A DNA stretch of 8,220 nt, taken from assembly GCA_039815505.1 (NCBI GenBank), contig JBCBZE010000143.1, positions 1 to 8,220 of the forward strand, in the 5' to 3' direction. The notes under the pieces were generated by a model, which was not told the origin of the DNA, ran no database searches, and worked only from the letters and a program-made list of their open reading frames with translations. A program made the position numbers and the translations under genes. Shown piece after piece: positions 1 to 7,191 of this stretch; within the stretch, counting starts at the first letter, position 1, and the number at the start of each line of letters is the position of its first letter. The DNA comes from CANLWN01 sp039815505 (GTDB lineage Bacteria > Bacteroidota > Bacteroidia > Flavobacteriales > Flavobacteriaceae).

Positions 1-1
1 A

Positions 2-67
2 AAAACCTTGAGCGAGTTCTACTTGACCACCACAAGGATTAATCCGTATTATTTCGTATTTTCATAA
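2..67 (+). CDS. Possible C-terminal tail of an upstream gene (partial, doubtful)
   Basis: The first bases are open in frame 2 and encode 21 residues ending in NPYYFVFS before a TAA at 65-67, 14 bases before the M24 peptidase start. The codons (ttg, acc, tat, ttt) fit those of the neighbouring genes. Frame 1 is also open for 13 codons to a TAA at 40-42, so the choice of frame is a guess. No domain can be recognised in so short a piece. If real, the short gap would suggest that the peptidase gene is the downstream member of an operon. Confidence 0.3.
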   Translation, partial: KTLSEFYLTTTRINPYYFVFS

Positions 68-81
68 GGTAAATCTTCCGT

Positions 82-1428
82 ATGAAAAATAATATCCTAT
101 TGGTTTGTTTGGTTATGTGTCTACAAGGTATTTCCCAACAAATACTTCCTGAAAACAAGAGGGCTATCGTAGTCGATGAAATTTTGGCCGATCGGTTTAA
201 TAACCTGCTGCCCCAACTAATGGACAAGACGGGTATTGATATGTGGATATTGATTTCTAGGGAATACAATGAAGATCCGGTTTTAAAAACGATGCTACCT
301 TCCAAATGGTTGAATGCCAGAAGAAGGACCATTTTGGTATTTTATCGGAACCAAACAAAAAACAGCATTGAAAAACTGGCCGTTGCCCGATATAATGTAG
401 GAGACCATATTGAATCTGCCTGGGACAAGGAAAAAGAACCCGACCAGTGGAAAAGGTTAATGCAAATAATTGAAGAAAGAAAACCTGACAAAATTGGACT
501 CAATTACTCCAAAGATTTCAACATTGCAGACGGTTTGGATAAAACGGATTATGACGAGTTTATACAAAATCTCCCAAAAAAATACCATTCAAGAGTTACA
601 TCAGCGGAGCAGTTGGCAGTAGGTTGGATAGAAACACGGACGAAACGGGAAATGGTGATTTATAATCAGTTGGTGGATATTACCCATGATATCATTGAAG
701 AAGCTTTCTCTGAAAAAGTGATTACCCCTGGAATCACCACTACTTCGGAAGTAGAGTGGTGGATGCGGCAAAAAGTGACCGATTTAGGTCTGGAAACGTG
801 GTTTCATCCAACAGTGGATGTGCAACGAAGTAGTGAGGAACAGGTTGGGCATTTATATGCTTTCTCAGGAAGACCGGATGATATGGTCGTCTTGCCCGGA
901 GATTTGCTACACTGCGATGTTGGCATTACCTATTTAAGGTTGAATACAGATTGCCAGGAGCTGGCATATGTGCTTAAACCGGAAGAAAAAGAGGCGCCAA
1001 AATTCTTGAGGGACGGACTTAAGGACGGAAATCGTGTTCAGGATTTTCTAACCAACAATATGATTGCAGGCCGAACGGGCAATGAAATATTGGCAAAATC
1101 ACTACAGGAAGCCAAAGATGCAGGTTTGCGCCCCGCTATATATACCCATCCTTTGGGCTTGTATGGTCACTCAGCGGGCACTACCATAGGCATGTGGGAC
1201 GCACAGCAAGGCGTTATGAAGGATGATGGCGAAGCCTATCCCTTAAACCCAAATACGGTCTATGCCATTGAACTGAATACTACGATTACTATTCCCGAAT
1301 GGAAGAGGGATATCCGCATTATGCTTGAGGAAGCTGGGTTTTATGGAGAGGAAGGTTTCCGTTATGTTAATGGCCGGCAGACCAAATTGTTATTAATTCC
1401 CAGAATAAAAAACGAACAAGGCTATTAG
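82..1428 (+). CDS. Secreted M24-family metallopeptidase (Xaa-Pro aminopeptidase/prolidase-like)
   Basis: This 448-residue protein has the pita-bread fold architecture of the M24 family: an N-terminal creatinase-like domain (about residues 25-180) and a C-terminal catalytic domain (about 185-440). The dinuclear metal ligands can be read in order: D279 in LLHCDVG, D290 in LNTDCQE with the usual 11-residue spacing, H363 in YGHSAG, E397 in YAIELNT, and E416 or E417 in IMLEEAG. Family members hydrolyse the bond before proline or dipeptides ending in proline; the actual substrate is not shown here. The first 18 or so residues form a type I signal peptide (MKNN then a hydrophobic stretch, cleavage probably near GIS/QQ), so the enzyme should act in the periplasm or outside. 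Cys13 lacks a proper lipobox. In aminopeptidase P a second His follows the metal His by seven residues; here that place is Gly370 (TIGMWD), which may alter specificity. The ATG at 82 is chosen because it opens the signal peptide. The gene is 63 bases upstream of the next gene on the same strand. Confidence 0.9.
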   Translation: MKNNILLVCLVMCLQGISQQILPENKRAIVVDEILADRFNNLLPQLMDKTGIDMWILISREYNEDPVLKTMLPSKWLNARRRTILVFYRNQTKNSIEKLAVARYNVGDHIESAWDKEKEPDQWKRLMQIIEERKPDKIGLNYSKDFNIADGLDKTDYDEFIQNLPKKYHSRVTSAEQLAVGWIETRTKREMVIYNQLVDITHDIIEEAFSEKVITPGITTTSEVEWWMRQKVTDLGLETWFHPTVDVQRSSEEQVGHLYAFSGRPDDMVVLPGDLLHCDVGITYLRLNTDCQELAYVLKPEEKEAPKFLRDGLKDGNRVQDFLTNNMIAGRTGNEILAKSLQEAKDAGLRPAIYTHPLGLYGHSAGTTIGMWDAQQGVMKDDGEAYPLNPNTVYAIELNTTITIPEWKRDIRIMLEEAGFYGEEGFRYVNGRQTKLLLIPRIKNEQGY

Positions 1429-1491
1429 ATGAAAATATGGTATGATTTTTGTTAATTTTTTAATCAAGTAAGAACCTAAAAACGCGCAATT

Positions 1492-3249
1492 ATGGCTATT
1501 TCAAAAAAATTATCTCTACTCTTTTTTTTATGTGTTTCCGTTTTTGTCTTTTCCAATGAAAATCAAATAACGGTCTATGGTACGGTTACCGATGGCAAAG
1601 AACCAATGCCAGGTGTAAGTGTAATGATCAAAGGTACTTCTGTGGGGCAGCAGACCGATAGCAATGGAAAGTACAGCATCAATGCCCAAGTAGGTGATGT
1701 GCTGGTATATAGCTATGCTGGTATGGTTCCCATGGAAATTATTACGGAAGATGTTACTTCCATTTTGAATATTGAACTTGTCTCCAAGGTTGAACAATTG
1801 AACGAAGTTGTTGTTAAAAAGAAAAGGACCAATAAACAAAGTGAATTAAGAAGACAGTATTCTACAAATAAAAACCTTTTGAAAACTGCGTTTGGAATCA
1901 TTGATAAGGAGCGTTCGGGCTATGCCATACGTTCCGTAGAAGGTTCGGATTTAAACCTATCGGCGGTCGATTTTTTATCTGCCTTACGGTTAAGGTTCCC
2001 TTCCTTAAAAATAGTAAATAACACTGGTAGCCCGTTTCCTCAAGTTTTTACAAGAGGAATTGGCTCCTTAAATGCTGTTTTACCCGTAGTATATGATGTT
2101 GATGGGATGATTCTACGAAACCCTCCCCTATATCTACAAATTGCCGACATTGATCGCATCGCGTTAGTACCTTCGCTCATGGGCAGTATGCGTTATTTAG
2201 ATGCTGGTGGAGTAATCATTATCAATACCAAACTAGGGAATTTCCAATCAAAGCTAACGGGTGACGGGCCCCATGATCAGGCCAAGCGAAGGGATAATTT
2301 TTTTGAGGATGACGTTTTGGACCAGGAAGACCTATTGGTGAACGCCCCTACTTATGTAAAGCAATTCCGAAAAGCGGAAAATGAGCAGGAAGCGATTTCC
2401 ATTTATGAAAAAAACTTTAAAGCGTATGGAAATTCCTATCATTTCTCTTTGGATGCATACGATTATTTCTTGGGAAGATGGGATAATAACGGTTTTGCCG
2501 ATAGAATTTTAAAAGAAAACAATCAACTGTTCGAAGATAATCCATTAGCGCTCAAAGCCTTGGCTTATGTACACCAGAAACATCAGGATTATAAAAAAGC
2601 CAACGAATTGTATAAAGAAATATTCATATTACGTCCTCAATACGGGCAGTCCTATTTGGATATGGCAAGAAGTTATAGGGAAATAGGAGCATACAATAAA
2701 GCAGCGGCTATTTGCACTAGATACAATTATTTAGTGGATGAAGGTTTCGTGGCAAATACGAACGATACGTTTACGACACTTATAAAAAGAGAGCTTAACA
2801 ACCTATTGGTGTTGCACGGGGAGCAGTTTCTAACGAAGAAACAAGCTAAGGAATATACCTTCGAGGATGGTTTTAGCGGAACTCGATTGGTATTTGAATG
2901 GAATGATAGTGAAGCAGAATTTGAATTACAGTTTGTAGAACCAGGGAACCAGTTTTATACTTGGAACCATACCCATTTGGCGAATGCCGAGCGACTTAAA
3001 AATGAAAAACTTGTGGGGTATGCTATGGAAGAGTATTTGATCGATGAAGGCCTCAAGGGAAACTGGAATGTAAATATTAGGTATAAGGGAAATAAAAAGC
3101 TGACGCCTACCTACTTAAAGGCTACCGTGTATTATAATTATGGAAGCATCGACCAGCGTAAGGAAACCAAAGTTTTTAAACTGCGTATCAAAGATATTAA
3201 TCAAAATTTGTTTTCCGTTGTCAATAGAGGTGCCGTGGCATCTAGATAA
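1492..3249 (+). CDS. Exported protein: carboxypeptidase-regulatory-like domain, TonB-plug-like domain, TPR, DUF2135-like C terminus
   Basis: This 585-residue protein begins with a signal peptide (MAISKK, hydrophobic 7-20, cleavage near VFS/NE). Residues about 26-98 form a carboxypeptidase-regulatory-like beta domain (YGTVTDG, PMPGVSV, TDSNGKYSI) ending in the LNEVVV linker typical of SusC-type receptors. Residues about 150-248 resemble the plug of a TonB-dependent receptor (FTRGIGSLN, VVYDVDGM, IDRIALVPS, GGVIIINTK). No 22-strand barrel follows. Instead there are helical repeats, with two TPR-like units at about 350-382 and 383-416. The C-terminal region (about 455-570) is beta-rich, with LVFEWND, YYNYG and a final VFKLRI strand that recall DUF2135/YfaP-like domains. 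The plug and DUF2135 assignments are by eye. A full transporter is excluded by length. A role in cell-surface protein interaction is inference only. The stop codon directly abuts a possible start of the next gene. No Shine-Dalgarno sequence is visible; the region before the ATG is A-rich. Confidence 0.8.
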   Translation: MAISKKLSLLFFLCVSVFVFSNENQITVYGTVTDGKEPMPGVSVMIKGTSVGQQTDSNGKYSINAQVGDVLVYSYAGMVPMEIITEDVTSILNIELVSKVEQLNEVVVKKKRTNKQSELRRQYSTNKNLLKTAFGIIDKERSGYAIRSVEGSDLNLSAVDFLSALRLRFPSLKIVNNTGSPFPQVFTRGIGSLNAVLPVVYDVDGMILRNPPLYLQIADIDRIALVPSLMGSMRYLDAGGVIIINTKLGNFQSKLTGDGPHDQAKRRDNFFEDDVLDQEDLLVNAPTYVKQFRKAENEQEAISIYEKNFKAYGNSYHFSLDAYDYFLGRWDNNGFADRILKENNQLFEDNPLALKALAYVHQKHQDYKKANELYKEIFILRPQYGQSYLDMARSYREIGAYNKAAAICTRYNYLVDEGFVANTNDTFTTLIKRELNNLLVLHGEQFLTKKQAKEYTFEDGFSGTRLVFEWNDSEAEFELQFVEPGNQFYTWNHTHLANAERLKNEKLVGYAMEEYLIDEGLKGNWNVNIRYKGNKKLTPTYLKATVYYNYGSIDQRKETKVFKLRIKDINQNLFSVVNRGAVASR

Positions 3250-3264
3250 ATGGGGTATGATGCC

Positions 3265-4416
3265 ATGAAATATTGGGTTCTTAGCATCGTTTTTTGTCTT
3301 TTCTCAATCGTATTGATAGCGCAAAAAGACTATAAAGGTGCGGTATATGATGCAAAAACATCCATTCCCTTACCCTATGTAAATATCGGTATTCAGAATA
3401 AGGGTATCGGTACGGTAAGTGATGAATCTGGCCTGTTTCATTTAGAAATCAATACAGCTGATTTTTCACCCGTAGATACCCTTGTAATTTCTTCAATAGG
3501 ATATAAAACTATAAAGCGCGCGGTTTTAGACTTGGAATTCGTTTATAATGATTATCCCAAAATTTTGATGCAACCCAAGTTAATTGCCCTTGAAGAAGTG
3601 GTAGTCACTAATCCCAATGCCAATAAAGAGGTCTATGAAGTTGATGAAATTGTGGGGTATCAGAATTTTGGGGAAAAAGTATATGGTTATTGGAAAGACA
3701 ATATTGCCTTAGGTGGTGAATTGGCTACAAGAATAAAGGTAAGAAAAGGTCTTAGGAAGCTTAATTACCTCTCTTTTGAGGTACGGTCCAATCCGTCGGA
3801 TAGTGTTCTAATACGAGTAAATATCTATGACAATGGTGCCATTGACAAATCGCCTGTCATCAATCTTAATACATCCAATAAAAATATTCTATATACCATT
3901 GGATCTAGAGCGCAAATTGTTGAGATAGATTTACGGCCTTTTGATATTTATGTCAGGGATGATTTTATTGTGAGTCTTGAACTACTTAAAGTGTATGGGG
4001 ATAAAGCCATAGGTTTGGTGATGAGTGCTAAACAAAATCAGTATACGGACTCGTATCGAAAATATGCCAGTCAAGATAAATGGGAAAAAATTGAAGATGC
4101 CGCCATGGCCTATTTTCTGAACACTACGTTGTATTCCAATAAAAAGAAAGGTAATTCAAAAGTTGCTAAAGGAATCAAGACCAATAAGAAAGATAGGGCG
4201 GTTTCAGGGTTTGTTTTTTATGCAGGTAGACCGTTGGCAGCTACCAAGGTAACCAATTACAGCACAAATAATACCGCATATACCAACGAAAAAGGGCGAT
4301 ATAGCATAATAGCGCAAAAAGGCGATATTTTGAGGTTGGAATCCGAAAGGATGAAAGTAATGTTTATTAAAGTTTTGGACAAGACAACCATCAACATCAA
4401 TATGGAAACCAAATAA
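3265..4416 (+). CDS. Exported protein with carboxypeptidase-regulatory-like domains at both ends
   Basis: The protein has 383 residues from the ATG at 3265, or 388 from an in-frame ATG at 3250 that touches the stop codon of the previous gene. I prefer 3265 because it gives a clean signal peptide (MKYW, hydrophobic core, cleavage near LIAQ), while the longer form puts an aspartate in the n-region. In numbering from 3250, residues about 28-120 form a carboxypeptidase-regulatory-like domain (GAVYDAKT, LPYVNIGI, SDESGLFHL) ending in the EEVVVT linker seen in SusC-like and related proteins. Residues about 140-295 are a beta-rich domain I do not recognise (RKLNYLSFEV, VLIRVNIYDN). A lysine-rich linker (about 297-314) leads to a second, C-terminal regulatory-like domain (about 316-386: SGFVFYAGRP, TNEKGRYSII, GDILRLE). 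No catalytic motif is seen. Near-zero spacing to the preceding gene suggests cotranscription and coupled translation. TAA is followed directly by an in-frame TAG. The molecular function is unknown. Confidence 0.8.
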   Translation: MKYWVLSIVFCLFSIVLIAQKDYKGAVYDAKTSIPLPYVNIGIQNKGIGTVSDESGLFHLEINTADFSPVDTLVISSIGYKTIKRAVLDLEFVYNDYPKILMQPKLIALEEVVVTNPNANKEVYEVDEIVGYQNFGEKVYGYWKDNIALGGELATRIKVRKGLRKLNYLSFEVRSNPSDSVLIRVNIYDNGAIDKSPVINLNTSNKNILYTIGSRAQIVEIDLRPFDIYVRDDFIVSLELLKVYGDKAIGLVMSAKQNQYTDSYRKYASQDKWEKIEDAAMAYFLNTTLYSNKKKGNSKVAKGIKTNKKDRAVSGFVFYAGRPLAATKVTNYSTNNTAYTNEKGRYSIIAQKGDILRLESERMKVMFIKVLDKTTININMETK

Positions 4417-4426
4417 TAGCCATTGC

Positions 4427-6055
4427 TTAGACTTGTATAACCCCTAAATTAAATGGTTTTTCTATGGGTGCGTTATTTGCGGCCTCAATGCCCATTGATA
4501 TCCATGTACGGGTCTCCAGGGGGTCTATTATCGCATCTGTCCATATTCTGGCCGCTGCATAATACGGGGACACTTGGGAGTCATACCTTTCCTTTATCCT
4601 GTTAAATAGCTCGTCCTCTTTTTCTTCTGTAATCACTTCCCCTTTTTTCTTTAAAGATGCTTTTTCTATTTGTAATAATACTTTTGCCGCAGAATTTCCG
4701 CTCATAACGGCTAATTCGGCACTTGGCCAAGCAGCTATAAGCCTAGGGTCGTAGGCTTTGCCGCACATCGCATAATTTCCCGCACCATAACTATTTCCTA
4801 TGACTATGGTGAACTTGGGAACTACGGAATTACTGACGGCATTTACCATTTTAGCCCCATCTTTAATAATACCGCCATGCTCGCTTTTACTGCCAACCAT
4901 AAAACCAGTTACATCTTGCAGAAAGACCAAAGGAATCTTTTTTTGGTTACAGTTGGCAATAAACCGTGTGGCCTTGTCCGCGGAGTCCGAATAAATAACA
5001 CCTCCAAACTGCATTTCCCCTTTTTTGTTCTTCACTACCTTTCTGTGATTGGCAACGATACCAACGGCCCAACCATCTATTCTTGCATAACCGGTTAGAA
5101 TTGTTTTTCCATAGCCTTCCTTGTATTGTTCAAATTCTGAGTTATCTACCAATCGTTTAATGATTTCCACCATATCATATTGCTCACTCCTGTTTTTGGG
5201 AAGTATGCCGTAAATATCTTCCGGTTTTTCTTTGGGATGCTCAGATGTAATCCGATTATAACCGGCTTTGTCAAAAGTGCCTATTTTATCAATAAGACCC
5301 TTAATGGTATCTAGGGCGTCCTTATCGTCCTTGGATTTATAATCCGTTACCCCACTGATTTCGCAATGTGTGGTGGCACCGCCCAAGGTTTCATTATCTA
5401 TTTCCTCTCCAATGGCCGCTTTCACCAAATAACTACCTGCCAAAAATATACTACCGGTTTTATCGACGATCAAAGCCTCGTCGCTCATGATCGGTAGGTA
5501 AGCCCCACCAGCTACACAACTACCCATAACTGCGGAGATTTGTGGAATGCCCTGACTGCTCATGACCGCATTATTTCTAAAAATACGACCAAAGTGTTCC
5601 TTGTCCGGGAAAATTTCGTCTTGTAGGGGCAAATATACCCCCGCGCTATCTACCAAGTAAATAATGGGCAATCGGTTTTCAATGGCAATTTCCTGTGCCC
5701 TTAGATTTTTTTTGGCAGTAATTGGGAACCAAGCACCTGCCTTTACCGTTGCATCATTGGCGACCACCATACAGAGCTTACCTTGTATATATCCCATTTT
5801 GACCACCACTCCGCCAGAGGGGCACCCACCATGCTCCTCATACATACCTTCGCCTACCAGGGCACCGATTTCAATTTGTTCCGTATCCTGATCCAGTAGA
5901 TAATCTATTCGCTCCCTTGCGGTCATTTTTCCCTGAGCGTGTTGTTTCTCTATTCTGTTTTTGCCACCACCCAACTTTACGCGTACAAGTCTTTTTTTAA
6001 GTTCGGAAAGCAGTAATTTATTGTGGTCTTCGTTTTTATTGAAGTTGATATCCAT
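4427..6055 (-). CDS. Acyl-CoA carboxylase carboxyltransferase (beta) subunit, methylcrotonyl-CoA carboxylase type
   Basis: This 542-residue protein is full length for the family. It moves the carboxyl group from biotin on the alpha subunit to an acyl-CoA. Both crotonase-like halves are visible. The N-terminal half carries VDSAGVYLP (135-143), DEIFPDKEHFGRIF (146-159) and the oxyanion-hole motif GSCVAGGAY (178-186). The C-terminal half carries LQDVTGFMVG (379-388), KDGAKMV and GNSYGAGNYAMCG (420-432). The FPD..HFGR and GFMVG segments match methylcrotonyl-CoA carboxylase beta subunits rather than propionyl- or acetyl-CoA carboxylases, which suggests leucine/isovalerate breakdown; the exact acyl-CoA is inferred. 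It is cytoplasmic with no signal peptide. The biotin carboxylase/biotin carrier (alpha) subunit is not in the window, so it must be encoded elsewhere. The start at 6055 fits the family N terminus (SELKKRL, GGGKNRIEKQH, GKMTARERID). The gene diverges from the oxidoreductase at 6132 and converges on the preceding gene with 10 bases between stop codons. Confidence 0.92.
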   Translation of the reverse strand: MDINFNKNEDHNKLLLSELKKRLVRVKLGGGKNRIEKQHAQGKMTARERIDYLLDQDTEQIEIGALVGEGMYEEHGGCPSGGVVVKMGYIQGKLCMVVANDATVKAGAWFPITAKKNLRAQEIAIENRLPIIYLVDSAGVYLPLQDEIFPDKEHFGRIFRNNAVMSSQGIPQISAVMGSCVAGGAYLPIMSDEALIVDKTGSIFLAGSYLVKAAIGEEIDNETLGGATTHCEISGVTDYKSKDDKDALDTIKGLIDKIGTFDKAGYNRITSEHPKEKPEDIYGILPKNRSEQYDMVEIIKRLVDNSEFEQYKEGYGKTILTGYARIDGWAVGIVANHRKVVKNKKGEMQFGGVIYSDSADKATRFIANCNQKKIPLVFLQDVTGFMVGSKSEHGGIIKDGAKMVNAVSNSVVPKFTIVIGNSYGAGNYAMCGKAYDPRLIAAWPSAELAVMSGNSAAKVLLQIEKASLKKKGEVITEEKEDELFNRIKERYDSQVSPYYAAARIWTDAIIDPLETRTWISMGIEAANNAPIEKPFNLGVIQV

Positions 6056-6105
6056 GGGTTAATTGAGTTTCTTTAACTTGGATAAATATAAGGAGTAATA
6101 TTGAT

Positions 6106-6113
6106 TAACTTTG
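6106..6113 (+). promoter_or_regulatory. Candidate -7 box (TAnnTTTG type) for the oxidoreductase gene
   Basis: TAACTTTG matches the Bacteroidota housekeeping-sigma -7 consensus exactly. It would start transcription about 12-15 bases before the ATG at 6132, giving a short A-rich leader without a Shine-Dalgarno sequence. The nearest upstream TTG (6078-6080) leaves a 25-base spacer, slightly longer than the usual range, so the -33 element is uncertain. Confidence 0.45.
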
Positions 6114-6114
6114 A

Positions 6115-6122
6115 CAAAGATA
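6115..6122 (-). promoter_or_regulatory. Candidate -7 box (TAnnTTTG type) for the carboxylase gene
   Basis: Read on the - strand this is TATCTTTG, an exact match to the Bacteroidota -7 consensus, placed to give a leader of about 50 bases before the ATG at 6055. A T-run ending in TTG lies upstream at 6138-6144 (- strand), inside the first codons of the divergent gene, but its 15-base spacer is shorter than usual. The box lies one base from the opposite-strand box at 6106-6113. Confidence 0.4.
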
Positions 6123-6131
6123 TAAAGTAAA

Positions 6132-7115
6132 ATGGATCAAAAAATACGTTGGGGCATCGTTGGCTTGGGTAATATTGCCCATCATTTTGCCAAGGATTTA
6201 ACCTTGGTTACAGATGGTAAATTAACCGCAGTGGCTTCCCGGTCTTTAAGAAAGGCCAAGGAGTTTGCCGATCAATACCATGTGGACTATACTTTTGGTA
6301 GTTACCAAGAATTGTTCGAGAGCAATACGGTAGATGTTGTTTACATAGCAACACCGCATAATTCGCATGCGGAATTAAGTATCGCTGCCATGAATAACGG
6401 AAAACATGTACTCTGCGAAAAACCAATAGGGGTGAACACCGCCGAAGTAGATCGGATGATAGGGGCTTCTGAAAAAAATAAAGTCTTTTTAATGGAAGCC
6501 TTGTGGAGTAGATTCAACCCCGTAATACAAAAGGTGAAGCAATTGGTGACGGACGGTGCCATAGGAAATCTTTCATATGTAAAAGCTGATTTTGCTTTTT
6601 ATGCCTTGGATAAGGGAGAAGACAGTAGACTTTTGGATGTGAATTTGGCCGGGGGCACCTTACTGGATATTGGAATTTATCCCATTTTTTTGACGTACTT
6701 TCTTCTTGGAAAACCTAAACGACTATTGGCCACTTCAAATTTTCATGAAAAGGGGACCGAAATACAGACGTCGATGATTTTTTCCTATCCAAAGGCACAG
6801 GCGATACTTTACAGCGGATTTAATTCCAAATCTGAAATGAAAGCTGAAATTTCTGGAAGCGAGGGTTCTATCTATATTCAACCGAGATGGCATGAATCCA
6901 ATTCGTATACCATAGAGAAAGATGGTGTTTTGGAAGATTTTGAATTGGCGCCGACGGGGAAAGGGTATTTTCATGAAATTTTGGAAGTACACGCCTGTTT
7001 AAGGAATAAAACGACGGCAAGTAAACTATGGTCACATCAAAATAGCAAGGATTTGGCAACTTTATTGGGCGAGGTACGCTCGCAAGCTGGTATTAGCTTT
7101 CCATTTGAGCAGTAA
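6132..7115 (+). CDS. Gfo/Idh/MocA-family NAD(P)-dependent oxidoreductase, dihydrodiol-dehydrogenase type
   Basis: This 327-residue cytoplasmic enzyme has an N-terminal Rossmann fold (about 1-122) with the dinucleotide motif GIVGLGNIA (8-16), followed by ATPHNSHAE (73-81) and the family lysine motif CEKPIG (95-100). The C-terminal alpha/beta domain (about 123-327) carries AGGTLLDIGIYPI (173-185). The D179/Y183 pair replaces the Asp/His pair of most sugar dehydrogenases in this superfamily, as in mammalian dimeric dihydrodiol dehydrogenase and its bacterial relatives. Likely chemistry is reversible oxidation of a hydroxyl on a sugar or diol with NAD(P); the substrate cannot be named. The ATG at 6132 is the only start that keeps the full first Rossmann strand. 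It is transcribed away from the carboxylase gene, from a shared 76-base gap. There is no obvious pathway link with the neighbours. Confidence 0.9.
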   Translation: MDQKIRWGIVGLGNIAHHFAKDLTLVTDGKLTAVASRSLRKAKEFADQYHVDYTFGSYQELFESNTVDVVYIATPHNSHAELSIAAMNNGKHVLCEKPIGVNTAEVDRMIGASEKNKVFLMEALWSRFNPVIQKVKQLVTDGAIGNLSYVKADFAFYALDKGEDSRLLDVNLAGGTLLDIGIYPIFLTYFLLGKPKRLLATSNFHEKGTEIQTSMIFSYPKAQAILYSGFNSKSEMKAEISGSEGSIYIQPRWHESNSYTIEKDGVLEDFELAPTGKGYFHEILEVHACLRNKTTASKLWSHQNSKDLATLLGEVRSQAGISFPFEQ

Positions 7116-7191
7116 AGTTTTGTTTTTATTAGGGATAGTTCCTATAAAATTTACGATATTTGAAAGTACCACCAACCAATACTAAAGCAAT

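Noticed and set aside
109..120. LVMC in the M24 signal peptide as a lipobox.
   Set aside because: Met before the Cys does not fit the usual small residue at -1, and a normal type I cleavage site follows a few residues later.
1444..1451. GATTTTTG as a -7 box for the plug/TPR protein gene.
   Set aside because: It misses the first T of the consensus, and no -33 TTG is found 17-23 bases upstream.
1452..1463. TTAATTTTTTAA as a possible terminator or operator after the M24 gene.
   Set aside because: It is only an AT-rich near-palindrome with 4-base arms and no GC stem.
4800..5891. Several short + strand open frames.
   Set aside because: All lie opposite the well-supported carboxyltransferase gene and have no recognisable domain or start context.
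7130..7144. TAGG/CCTA inverted repeat between the oxidoreductase and the small membrane protein.
   Set aside because: The stem is only four base pairs with a seven-base loop, too weak to call a terminator or regulatory hairpin.
7155..7162. GATATTTG as a -7 box for the small membrane protein gene.
   Set aside because: It misses the first T of TAnnTTTG, and no TTG lies at a suitable distance upstream.
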